The notes below the pieces were generated by a model, which was given only the letters and a program-made list of their open reading frames with translations, was not told the DNA's origin and did not search any database. Below are positions 53,267 through 64,000 of a stretch of 64,000 bases of DNA, piece by piece. Every line of letters starts with the position of its first letter. Position 1 is the first letter of the stretch. The position numbers were made by a program, and so were the translations under genes. The stretch is from Brugia malayi (lineage: Eukaryota; Nematoda; Chromadorea; Rhabditida; Onchocercidae). The stretch is from NCBI RefSeq assembly GCF_000002995.4, contig NW_025062477.1, positions 10,698,649 through 10,762,648 of the forward strand, in the 5' to 3' direction.

Positions 53267-56200
53267 ATAATTTCAAAAAAAAAGTATATGGCTTATTGAT
53301 TGATTTTTATTTATCAAAAATACGCATATTATTGATAAATAAATAAAAGTTATTTTGGTAAATGAATATATTTTTTTTTTGTTTATTATAGGTTTTCGAC
53401 CATCGTTTCGTTTCTACAATATGTGGTTATCATTAGTTGGCGCAAGTATTTGTATTATCGTTATGTTTATTATTTCATGGTCATTTGCGCTTCTCATATT
53501 TGCCTTCTTTTTTATGATTTTTGTTTATTTATCAAAACGACACCTCGGTATGAGAGTAAACAAAAATTCTCTTTTTTTTTTTCCTTTTTTGCAAACAGTT
53601 TGGCTTTATCCAAACATTACTGCATTTAGATTTAACAATAGTAATAATAAATATTGAAATGATAATGACAACAATAATAATGATAATAAAAAAAAATAAT
53701 GATAGTTGAAAATAATAATAATAGCAACTGCAATAACAACAAATTGAGTAAGGACATGAAATTTTAGAATTTGTTTCAAAAAGTTGAATATTTTGAAATT
53801 CTTGAAAACTTTTTATGAAAAAATAGCAAAATTAAAGAGAAAAAAATTGACGCATCTATTTTGGTTAGTAATAACTTGCTATTCATAATTCAATATTTTA
53901 TCTTTTACGCTTTTCTATTTTTATTTTGGAAAAATATTTGGGAAACAATTCCATTTTGAACTTATTAATAATTTATTTCAATAAATTACACTAATAAATC
54001 AGAGCAAATTTTTATTTGTTTGTGATTAGAGTTATTTTGGTAGTTTGCAGTTAATTTAAATCGAAAACACAATAATTATTTTAATTTTAGTATCATCAAA
54101 TTTTTTATTTAAAATTAACAAATTTATCATATCATTTATAAATAGATGTTAATTGGGGACCGTCAACAGCTGCGGTACGTTATCGTATTGCATTAAATAT
54201 TTTGTTAAAATTATCAAATGATGTTGAACATACGAAAAATTATCGTCCACAAATTTTACTTATAATTGGTAATCCAATATTTCGACCATTACTTCTTCAT
54301 TTTGCTTCATGTATTACAAAAGGTGAAAGTTTGCTAATTGCTGGACATATCATTCAGGTATACAAATTTATTTGATAATTATTTGTTTATTTGTTTATTC
54401 ATTAAATATTTTTATTCTTTCAATTTTTTTTTGTTTTTATATCTAAAATTTTCCTAATTTAATCAAATTTAATTGTATAATTTCTTCTTCACATTTGCAA
54501 TTAACAATTTTTAGCATGAGCGAAATGAATATACATTTCATCTAATTCATCAATTGGATAAAGAAATCACTGATTGGTTCAATAGTAACAAATTGAAAGC
54601 ATTTTATTTACCATTTTTGAATTGCAATATGCGAATCGGCGCTCAATGTCTTTTGCAACTTGCTGGTATTGGACGTTTACGCCCAAATATTGTTATGCTT
54701 GGTTTTCGAAATAAATGGTTTGAAAATGGAAAAGATGGTTTATCAGAAATTGAAAATTATGTTGGTATTATTAGGTTAGAATATTTCTGAAATACATTAA
54801 TGAAAGTAAAAGTGATTAATTTATTTTGTTAAATTTAATTTTACCCCGCAGTATTTTGTTTTTTGTTTTTAAAAAAAAAAATAATTAAAAAAACAAAAAA
54901 TAAATCTACAAATTTTTTAAAATTATAAAAAATTTTAATTTTAGAGATGCATTTGAGAATAATTTTGCTGTTGGAATTTTATCAAATAGTACGAATGGTT
55001 TTGATACTCGAGAAATGCGTGCTGATTTAAATCTTACTAATATTTCATCAATAAAATCACCTTCATTCAAACAACATTCGCATCATCCCATGAAAAAATT
55101 GTTAATTTTGTTTTATTACCTTAAACTAATAATTTTGATAAAATTATTTAATTATTTTCTGGGATGGAATTACTTAGGTTACTAATTCATTTCAAAACAT
55201 TTTCGTCGTCATAAAATATGATTTAGAAATGTAAACTAAGAAATTACTTTAGAAATACTTTAAATATGATTATATAGGAATTTTTCAGCTTTGCTTCAAA
55301 AGTTTAATTTTATAAATTTTATCAAATCTATTGCATAGATTTTACAAATGCAATGAACTGGGTAAAAGAAAGTTGTCACATAATTTGTGTTCAACACCAT
55401 CTCGATTATCATCTGTATGTTATAGTGTGGATAATTCAGCTGAAATTTCTACTAATCAGGAAAAAGGTAAGCTTAAATTATTTAGTGTATTAGAAAATAT
55501 TTAAGTAATATTAAAATATTTAAACTATATTAATGCTTTCAAATTTAGTTAACATTAAATTATTTCAAAAAAATTCAAAATATAAGTTGAAAATCATTAT
55601 CTTTAAATCATTAATAACAACAACAAAGAAAATTGTTTTAAAAAAATACTTCCTTTGAATTTACAATCCTTGTAAGATAGACTATAGAAATGAAAGAAGA
55701 GCTAAATAAAAATTTTTGTAAAACAGCACAAACTGAGCAATTCATTAAAAATAAATTGAAATAATTTAATGTTTAATTAAGATTGGGTCTGTTTTTCCGA
55801 TTATTTAAATCAAAAATGAAGCTATTTCTCTTGATAATCACTTGATTTTCATAGACAATAAATATTAGTGGTGATAGCATCCAAATGACATCAACAAGAA
55901 GAGTTTCTTACGATATTTAATCTTTGTCATACTGTAAGTGACACTGTAAACGAGTACGATAGTAACAGTTTTATATTATAAAAATATTACAAAAATAGGA
56001 GTAAATAGCAGTTGATAAAATTTTACAAACAGCACTGAAAAAATAATATTACAGAAGTGTAATCTAAAAATATTAAATGCATGATTGTACTACAGTAATA
56101 CTGAAATACGATACAGTAGACAGGGGCAAATACAGTAGACAATACAGTAGACAGAAGTACAGTATGCAAATTTCTTTAGTTCATTGTTAATAGTAAAAAA

Positions 56201-58274
56201 AAATTTTTTTTGTCATTTCACGTCAGGAATTTAAAAAGAAAAAAAAGAACGCATATTGTAAAATTTAACAATTTTATAAATTTACTTATAAATGATAAAT
56301 ATACTTCACTAATTTATGTTTTTTGCTAAAAAATATAAAAAAGGAAATAAAAAAAAATAAAAGGAAACAAAATAAAATTGCACCTTCAATTGCATAGATT
56401 AGCAAATATAATGGAAAAGCAAGAGAAATTAAAATTTGAAGTGAACATATTTCATCAACGGATCAGAAAAGGCCGAATAGATGTATGGTGGCTTTATGAT
56501 GATGGTGGATTAACATTACTCATACCACATCTTCTACGTTTACCTAAAAGTTATCTTGAGGTAATTTCTACTGCCAATAAATTATTAGCGATGCAAATTT
56601 CAATTTGTTTAAACTAACATCAATAGTAATAAATTTAGTATAACTAGCAGGCATGATTAAATGCATTAATTTTTTGTTTTGAAATTTATTAAATTATTGA
56701 ATAAATAATATCATAAAAAGTACTTTTGGCAATTTTTGCATAAAATTATGTGTTCGGTAAATAATTATGTAGAATAGAACATCATTAGATTTATAATAAT
56801 CATTGCAAAATGCCTATAATTAACATTATTTAGCTAAAAAATGATAAAATAAATGAACAATTAATTAAAATAAAAAATATGTATAAACATAATTTATTGA
56901 TAATAGTAATATCTTATCTATTATAAAATTAATACTTTTTTTTACTTATTTTTTACCAGTTATTTTTAGACAATAGCATTTATTGTTTATATGAATATGA
57001 AACATTAACATTGTTTATTTTGAAACTAATACCACCTATTTGTTTTAAGCAAAACAATGTAAAATATTTGTGAATATGAAACAATAAAACAATGTTATAT
57101 CGCTTATTATAAAATCAATATCACTTTGTCTGTTTACTTAAAGACCACAACATTAATTGTTTGCATTAACATAAAACAATAGGAAAATATTATATTGTTT
57201 ACTATAAGATTAATACTATTATTTGTTCATTTGTTTTTATTTAGAAATAACTTTCATTCTGTTTGCAAAATAATAATTGAATATTTGATTCAAAATTTTA
57301 CCATTATAATGCATGTAATTATTTCAGGATGCTGAACTTTACATATTTACGTTTACAACTTGCGCAAAAACTGATAAAAAAAAATTAGCTTCTTTATTAA
57401 GCAAATTTCGTATTCCATTTACAGACGTACGTGTAATTACAGATATTACCTCAGAACCACGTCCTGTCATGTATGTTATAATTTTTTTTATTTGATGCTA
57501 AATAAAAAACTTTTATTGTAATTATTTGATAAAAGAATATTAAAAATATAACTTCTAGTTCATTCATTCATTTTAGGTTAAATCATTTTGAAGCAATCAT
57601 AGCATCAATGAGAGTTACCGATAGTGACAAGCGAAATGGGTTAATTTCGGATTGCGAATTAGCAGCACAAAAAATGCGTACAAATCGGCAATTGTATATT
57701 AGAGAACTTTTACAGCATCATTCACGTCAAGCTGACCTTATTGTCATGTATTTTTCATTTATATTTCAAATTTCATTAAAATTGAAAGCTATTAATTAAA
57801 TTAGCTAACAATTGTTTATTCATCAGTTCGAGATCTAAGCATAATATATGAATCATCATGCTTATTTTTTATTTTAATTATCTTTAATATCTTATATGAA
57901 GTCATTTTAATTCTATATTAGTTAAACAACAACAATTAAAGAAGAAATAATGGCAAGAAAAAAACAAAAACAAGAAAAGTATTAAAATTAAAATATATAT
58001 TCAATAAATAATTACAGAAAATTTTTTTTTTCTGAAATTTATTTCACCATTTCTCATAATTTTTAAACAATTTCACAAAATTTCTTATTTTAATTTAATG
58101 AAATAAGTAGTATACAAAATAAAAGAATTAATTTATTTTAGAACATTACCGGTACCACGTTTGGAAATTAGTAGCAGCTTATATATGGCGTGGTTAGATT
58201 TAATCACACGTGATCTACCACCTGTTTTAATGATACGTGGGAATCAGACACCTGTTTTAACATTTTATGCATGA
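47764..58274 (+). CDS. SLC12 cation-chloride cotransporter, NKCC/NCC branch (19 exons)
   Basis: Electroneutral Na+(K+)-Cl- cotransporter, 12 TM. Exons: 47764-47940, 49177-49261, 49408-49528, 49906-50081, 50388-50558, 50817-50941, 51048-51260, 51645-51752, 52445-52565, 53091-53192, 53392-53547, 54146-54357, 54515-54774, 54945-about 55100, 55339-55466, 56403-56560, 57328-57470, 57577-57747, 58142-58274; about 971 aa. The exon 14 donor is ambiguous (55100 or 55109, same phase). Motifs: TNIVGSLL in TM1; [25 protein letters not shown] in TM3 with the conserved Tyr; [11 protein letters not shown] in TM6 (Pro and Thr of the K+ site, Cl- loop); [13 protein letters not shown] in TM8, keeping the paired Ser of the Na+ site, absent in KCCs; [46 protein letters not shown]-terminal [17 protein letters not shown] and VLTFYA. 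The N-terminus is short (59 residues before TM1) but keeps a PSIENYR element like the regulatory PRIDHYR segment of NKCCs. Odd: no AG before exon 2. Confidence 0.94.
49565..49695. repeat. CGTA/TACCGTA-rich element in SLC12 intron 3
   Basis: About 125 bases unusually rich in CG for this window, with repeated TACGTA, ACCGTA and CGTACA words (for example GTACGTATGTACGTG at 49579-49593, then ACCGTATACCCGTC, CTACCGTACGC and TGTACCGTATAG). It lies in the intron between exons 49408-49528 and 49906-50081. Function unknown. Confidence 0.6.
56085..56166. repeat. TACAGTA(GACA) repeat cluster in an SLC12 intron
   Basis: Five copies of TACAGTA within about 75 bases, three continuing as TACAGTAGACA, in the intron before exon 56403-56560. 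The reverse complement TACTGTA recurs at the right end of the window. Confidence 0.75.
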
Positions 58275-58339
58275 CAAATGGAATTATTATAGATGTCTAT
58301 TTAATTTTTCTGCTTTCTTTTTTTTTTTTTATGCTTAGG

Positions 58340-59200
58340 CACAAAAATGACACATCTATTTTGAATTTTATACGTGAGTCATAAAAATGACATATATATA
58401 TTTTGATATTTCACACGTGACTCATAAAAATGACATATATATATTTTGATATTTCACACGTGACTCATAAAAATGACACATCTATTTTGATATTTTATAC
58501 GTGAGTCATAAAAATGACACATCTATTTTGATATTTTATACGTGAGTCATAAAAATGACACATCTATTTTGATATTTTATACGTGAGTCATAAAAATGAC
58601 ACATCTATTTTGAATTTTATACATGACTCATAAAAATGACACATCTATTTTGATATTTTATACGTGAGTCATAAAAATGACACATCTATTTTGATATTTT
58701 ATACGTGAGTCATAAAAATGACACATCTATTTTGATATTTTATACGTGAGTCATAAAAATGACACATCTATTTTGATATTTTATACGTGAGTCATAAAAA
58801 TGACACATCTATTTTGATATTTTATACGTGAGTCATAAAAATGACACATCTATTTTGATATTTTATACGTGAGTCATAAAAATGACACATCTATTTTGAT
58901 ATTTTATACATGACTCATAAAAATGACACATCTATTTTGATATTTTATACGTGAGTCATAAAAATGACACATCTATTTTGATATTTTATACGTGAGTCAT
59001 AAAAATGACACATCTATTTTGATATTTTATACGTGAGTCATAAAAATGACATATATATGTTTTGATATTTTATACTGAGTCATAAAAATGACATGTATAT
59101 TTTGATATTTCACACGTGACTCATAAAAATGACACATCTATTTTAATATTTCACACGTGATTCATGAAAGTGTGACATCCATTTTGACCTTTTTATACGT
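58340..59200. repeat. 41-bp minisatellite (about 20 units) carrying AP-1-type cores
   Basis: Tandem array starting about 65 bases after the SLC12 stop codon. The unit of 41 bases (range 40-43) runs GTGAGTCATAAAAATGAC, then ACATCTATTTTGATATT, then TTATAC. I count 19 intact TGA(G/C)TCA cores, at 58375, 58418, 58461, 58502, 58543, 58584, 58624, 58665, 58706, 58747, 58788, 58829, 58870, 58911, 58952, 58993, 59034, 59076 and 59117, plus one decayed TGATTCA at 59158. Five are TGACTCA and fourteen TGAGTCA. Edge units diverge most (CACACGTGACTCAT, ATATATATTTT), the middle is nearly uniform. With no clear poly(A) signal before it, the array may lie in the SLC12 3' UTR. Confidence 0.95.
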
Positions 59201-59474
59201 AATGGAAATTTTGAATATATTTTAATATTTTATGTGTGATGTATAATATATGTACAGGAAAAAAAAAAATTTTTTTTTTTCATTTTTGTTAATTATTCTA
59301 TGCTTTAAAATTTGTTATATATTTTTAAATTCATACAAACTTTGTCATTTTAATTATCATTTTATCTTTGAAGTTCAATCAAATCTTTCATGTTTGTTTT
59401 AAATCTTTGCAAATTTATGTTAAAATAAAAAATAAAAAACAATTTCTCTTTATATTTAATAAAAAATTGGATGA

Positions 59475-59480
59475 AATAAA
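59475..59480 (+). terminator. candidate polyadenylation signal downstream of the minisatellite
   Basis: AATAAA at 59475. I find no AATAAA between the SLC12 stop (58274) and the start of the 41-bp array, so the transcript may run through the array to a signal here or nearby (another AATAAA occurs near 59425). Confidence 0.25.
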
Positions 59481-59510
59481 GTAGGAATTGGACATCAGAG
59501 GAAGAAACAT

Positions 59511-59640
59511 GTTTAATTAGAAAATAAAAAAGACAGAAATGAATTCTATAATTTTAAAATTGTTAAAAAAAAAAATTTTTTTTAATTAGAAAATAAAAAA
59601 AGAGAGAAATGAAGGTATAATTTTAAAATTTTTAAAAAGA
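59511..59640. repeat. imperfect tandem duplication, about 70-bp unit
   Basis: Two copies of a segment beginning TTTAATTAGAAAATAAAAAA, followed by GAAATGAA and TATAATTTTAAAAT. The copies start at about 59511 and 59581. Confidence 0.75.
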
Positions 59641-62156
59641 AATTAAATTTATTTCTAAAAATTTACACATACCTTTCAGTATTAAAACAGTGTCAAAAAT
59701 TTGATATTACAATCGAAACAAACTTAATGCATTAGCTGCTAAAAATGAAATTCTGCAAGTTTAAATGCTTCTTTCATTTCTATTCAAAAATTTTAACAAT
59801 AAAAAAGCAAACAAACAAAAGCAAAAAGCAAATTAATTTATGCTTTTGAAATTTAATAAATTATAAATGAAATATCAGTAATATCAGTGAAGGTAGTAAT
59901 TTTAATTCTGAAATTTTTATAAATTAAAACAATTTAAAATATAATAAGTGATTTTGATTTCTAGCATTACAGAATTAGTTTTGCATGCTAATTTCACTTC
60001 AATTTCTTTCATTTTCCATTTCTTTTTCCACTTTTTTATTTTTTTTTTTTGCTTCATTTTTGCTTTTCTAAATGAAACTTTTGTTTTCCGAAAAAATCAT
60101 TCCAATTTAATTTCAATTACATATTTCGAATTTATTATCTAATCACTTTACCCTTATCAATTAATTATCATTAAAATTCTTACAGCACTTTCTCTTTGCA
60201 ACTTTTTCCATCAATCCTAAAACTTTTCTTTTTTCTTCATTTTCATTTTATTCTCTCTCTCTCTCTCCCAAATTAATATCGTTTATAAAAAAACATTAAA
60301 TGATTTTTATTATTGGTCAGTTTCAACTAATTTGAAAGTTTGAAAAAAGTAAATTTTATGTCATTGCTGCTGTTATTGTTTTCTTTATTGTTATTGTTAT
60401 TGTTTATATTAAAAAAATTATTATTTGTAAATTAGCAAAAGCAAAATTTTCATCTCACCTTTTTGCTATTTTTTTTGTTCCTTTTTTGCATTTTTTTCTT
60501 TCGTTCCTTATAAAAGTACAAATTTCTCTCTCTCTCTCTTTTTTTATTTCCTTTAAATTACCAATTTAAATATAATATCAATCTTCAATGTCGTCCTTTT
60601 CCTCATTTTCCTCAGTTTAATTCTTTGTTATCAAATGACCTCATCAAAGTAAAATATTAAAAAACTGGAAACTAATTTAATTTATTCATTCTTTTTTCTT
60701 TTTCTTCCTATTTTCTCTTTTACAAAATTCAATCAGAAAATTTAACGATATTTCCTGATAAGTCATCAATGATGAATTACATTGATAGTAAATTTGCAAA
60801 AAAAAAGAGTATAATATGCATTCTTTTTGATGGAATAACAAATTCGAGAAAGAATGAGGCGCAAAAAGCGCAATTCTTTTTTAATTAAAAAAAAGAAAGG
60901 AAAAAAAAAAGAAAGGAAGAAAAATGCATTTCGATGAAATTTCCTCTTTAACTGTTTACTGTTTAGTGATGACCTCCTATTGTTTCGAATATTTTCGAGG
61001 TTTCAAAGTAATCGGCAAGGAGTAAAATAAGGGCATCTATTTTTCTCTACTTTTTAAAATTTTTTTTTTTTAAATTTCAATTTTAAATTGCACCGGTTTT
61101 ATTACAAAATATTCTACTAAAAATTGTCACAATAAACTTATTTTAAAAAAAAAGGTCTATTAAAAAAATTTTACTTTGTTATTTTAATTTATTACAATGA
61201 TTTAAGCTTATTTTTCCTACATTATAAAAAATCATTGACAGTTTGATTATCCTAAAATTAAAAAAGGTTTCCTAAAATGAGAAATTTCTGCAAAATTATA
61301 AAGAAAAAAGAATTGGTAATATTAAAAGTAGCAAAAAATCTATTATATAATCAGAAAAACAATATTCATTTTAAATAAAATTAAATTCAAATAGGCGAAG
61401 TTCATTTTGTGCATCATAAGTTTGTGATAATTGTGATTTTCAGTTTATCTTTTTAATTTGATAGATTTTTTTCTACAAAAAATTTAAATGGAAATGAAGA
61501 ATAATAATCATAAAAATTCATCATCTTAAGAATGCCAAGTAATTTTCCAATAATAATAAAATTTCTTTGAAATGGAAAAGGAAAAACAAAAAATTCGATC
61601 ATTGTAATGGAATGTGAACTTTTAGTTCTCATCGTAAAATTAATTAATTTAAATAAAAAAATAATACAAAACAAAAAATAATTTATCAAAAAAATAGTAA
61701 AAAAAAGAAATTTTTGTTATCATTAATTTTCTAATTATAAATAAGTAAATAAATATGACCAAATTAGAGAATGTGTAAATTGTTAAAATCAATTTTTTTT
61801 TTTTAATATCATTAAAAATACAATTGGTCTTAATAAATCATTTCAAAATAAAGATTTCATTTATAATTAAATTTGAAATTCGTGGATGCAACAAAATAAA
61901 CAAAGTAAAACGAAACAATAATATACTATACAATTCTAAAAACATATAATGTAAACAAAATAATATAATTATAAATAGTTCTAAATAAAAAACAATATAA
62001 TTCAGTTCTCGAAAAAAAGCAAAATACATTTAGGATTAAATGATTTCATATGAAAATGTATTACTTGATGGTTGGTGATATATGAACATAATATTCTGTT
62101 AATTAAGCTCGACCGATAAATACAAAACTTTTTTTGTTTGTTGTCATCATTTATTA

Positions 62157-62158
62157 TC

Positions 62159-62228
<70 letters not shown>

Positions 62229-62230
62229 TA

Positions 62231-62327
<97 letters not shown>

Positions 62328-62350
62328 ATTATCATTTATTATTATTAACA
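62157..62350. repeat. (TTA)n array
   Basis: About 60 TTA units, nearly perfect, with three short interruptions (TTATTTATA, TTTATTA, TTACTATATTATCA). All three plus-strand frames and one minus-strand frame give poly-Leu, poly-Tyr, poly-Ile or poly-Asn ORFs, which are not genes. Confidence 0.97.
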
Positions 62351-63902
62351 TCGACTTAAATTGAATTGCCATCATTTCAGATTAATTAGTGAACAATTAA
62401 ACTAAATGTTATATTACTAAATAAACCAACAAACTAATGGATTATAAGAAGTAAGCTATCATTTTTTAATTAATCATTTGAATTAACAGAAGATGAATAT
62501 GCTACAATTAGGATTAATTAATTTGGTGATACATCACTGACCAAACTGCTGATCAATTAAAATTGAGAAATAGAATTAAATTAATGCATTGGTATAAAAA
62601 CTATTCAAAAGTGATAAGTGACAAGAGTTAACATGAAATTTTTGTTTAATATCAATAGTTTCTCTTATTTGAACCAGGTCAAAGGGACAAAACACAAATA
62701 TCTACTTTTAATAGAACGAGCAACCATTGTTTGCACTTTTTTTTGATCCTCTTTTTTGTTTCGTTTTCCTTTTTCCTTCAATTCTTTTGAATGATTTCAA
62801 AGAGTACAAGAAGATATGGTGATGCCTTTCACCGATAAGATGCCTCATGTTAACTTGAAGATAACAGATGAAAAAACCTAAATGCATCTACCTATCTTTC
62901 AAATAAAATAAAAAGGATATCTTCTTTGTCACATCCTATCCTCTCATTTAGTATTTAAGGATGAAATGTACGAAGTGTCATATATATCCATTCAGTACGA
63001 ATAACTGTTTAAAACTCAGTATTTTTCTTTTTTTTTCTTTGTTTTTTTTGTTTTCTTTTTATTTTATCCTAATGTAAATAGCAAATCAGATGTAAGAATT
63101 GAAGTGAAACGAATTATTCAAAGACAAAAAGAAAAGAGAAGAAAAAATTGCTGAATGTCACTGTCATTGAGACTAATTAGACTAACAATATGACAATAAG
63201 ATGATTTGTAGTATTTATCATGAACAGTGATAGGATAAGGCATTTTTGTCAGCACTAAGATAATATTCGTTTATCACTTCTTATGATTAATTGTGTATAA
63301 AATAATAATGATAATAGTAATGATATCGATAAATGATAGTAAAAAATAATAGTAATAATAATAATAATCGTATGATGCTACGATGATAAAGATGTCATTA
63401 GATTACTACCATTACTACTAATTATTATAATGTAGTTGAATAAATGATACTGTTAGTATGATATGATAAGATACTGTAACATATAGTAACTAACATTAGT
63501 TAATAAAATACTGTAGTTAGCAATTGGTTTGTTCTTTTTTTTTTATCACTAAAGTAATTATTATCAAGTTGATTGCTACATTTCTAATGCTAACTGTCAT
63601 TATCATTCTATCATTTAGATGAAACTTTTGCTATCTTTTAACGAAGTAAAAAAAAAGTCATTTTTTTTTTTTCATAAATCTTTAGTTTTTTTTATTGCTT
63701 AATAAATAAAAATTGGTATTTCTTTTTTGGTTTTCTTTCATTTTTTTCATTATTTTTTCCTTTTCAACATTTTACATTTGCAGTACTTTTTGCAAATTAC
63801 AATAAATAAAAAATAAAATAGAGAAAAAAAATTGCTGAATTAAACAATTAACTTTCTTTTCTAACATATTCTGATTAACTTATCATTGATAAAACTTAAA
63901 AT

Positions 63903-64000
63903 TACTGTAGCTCTAGTTTTAGTTACTGTAATTACAGTAGTCCTAATTTCCGGTTACTGTAGTCACTGTAGCCTTAGTTTAAGCTACTGTAATTACTGTA
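63903..64000. repeat. TACTGTA heptamer cluster at the right edge
   Basis: At least six (T/C)ACTGTA words plus one inverted TTACAGTA within about 100 bases, truncated by the window end. Intervening sequence is variable, so this is a cluster of a short word, not a strict tandem repeat. Confidence 0.75.

Larger units (their letters stand above)
59200..64000. other. gene-free AT-rich region
   Basis: No coding gene supported on either strand. It holds a diverged tandem duplication (59511-59640), short CT tracts (about 60254-60267 and 60526-60540), a long (TTA)n array (62157-62350), TAATAG/GATAAT-rich DNA (about 63300-63370) and a TACTGTA cluster (63903-64000). The stretch 62640-63240 has more mixed composition but shows no splice-bounded open frame I would call. 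Confidence 0.65.

Noticed and set aside
55845..55920. Possible extra SLC12 exon after a TTTTCATAG acceptor
   Set aside because: The phase left by exon 55339-55466 runs into a stop; the join to 56403 is in frame and gives the expected pre-IDVWW sequence.
58340..59200. CRISPR-like array
   Set aside because: The 41-bp units are contiguous without distinct spacers, in a eukaryotic genome; it is a minisatellite.
62134..62375. Poly-Leu, poly-Tyr and poly-Asn ORFs
   Set aside because: Pure (TTA)n array read in different frames.

Overview
This window is a very AT-rich eukaryotic sequence from a nematode, judged by gene content and gene structure. Introns are short to medium, with GT...(T)nCAG boundaries. 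Almost every intron carries A/T homopolymer runs of 10 to 20 or more, and intergenic DNA is packed with GA, TG/CA and TAA/TTA microsatellites. The extreme AT content, multi-exon genes and T-rich acceptors fit a spirurid/filarial-type nematode, but I cannot name the species.

Layout. 1-3100 is intergenic. 3166-9777 (+) is a complete 15-exon mitochondrial FAD-dependent glycerol-3-phosphate dehydrogenase (728 aa, with C-terminal EF-hands). 9778-15240 is intergenic and holds the 3' ends of two convergent genes. 15241 to about 31997 (-) is a large Ig/FN3 cell-surface receptor of the DCC/UNC-40/neogenin/protogenin type: about 31 coding exons, about 1539 aa, 4 Ig + 5 FN3 + TM + a 386-aa tail. An intronless cyclophilin gene (24499-25173, +) sits inside its intron between 23726 and 25715, on the opposite strand. 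32000-47700 is a long microsatellite-rich stretch. Within it I assemble a possible tiny two-exon gene (39385-39726, -, 54 aa) encoding a hydrophobic hairpin, not visible as any single long ORF. 47764-58274 (+) is a 19-exon SLC12 cation-chloride cotransporter of the NKCC/NCC branch (about 971 aa). Just after its stop, 58340-59200 is a 41-bp minisatellite of about 20 units, each carrying an AP-1-type TGA(G/C)TCA core. 59200-64000 is gene-free, with a (TTA)n array of nearly 200 bp and a cluster of TACTGTA heptamers at the right edge.

The genes do not form one pathway. They are a mitochondrial redox-shuttle enzyme, a neuronal guidance-type receptor with a nested peptidyl-prolyl isomerase, and a Na+-coupled chloride transporter. 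The points most worth a second look are the missing AG acceptor before the TM1 exon of the SLC12 gene, the AP-1-bearing minisatellite in its probable 3' UTR, the nested cyclophilin with a charged N-terminal extension, the 4 Ig + 5 FN3 layout of the DCC-like receptor, and the micro-gene at 39.4-39.7 kb. All exon models were built by hand from reading frame, splice consensus and remembered family sequence; no alignment was run.
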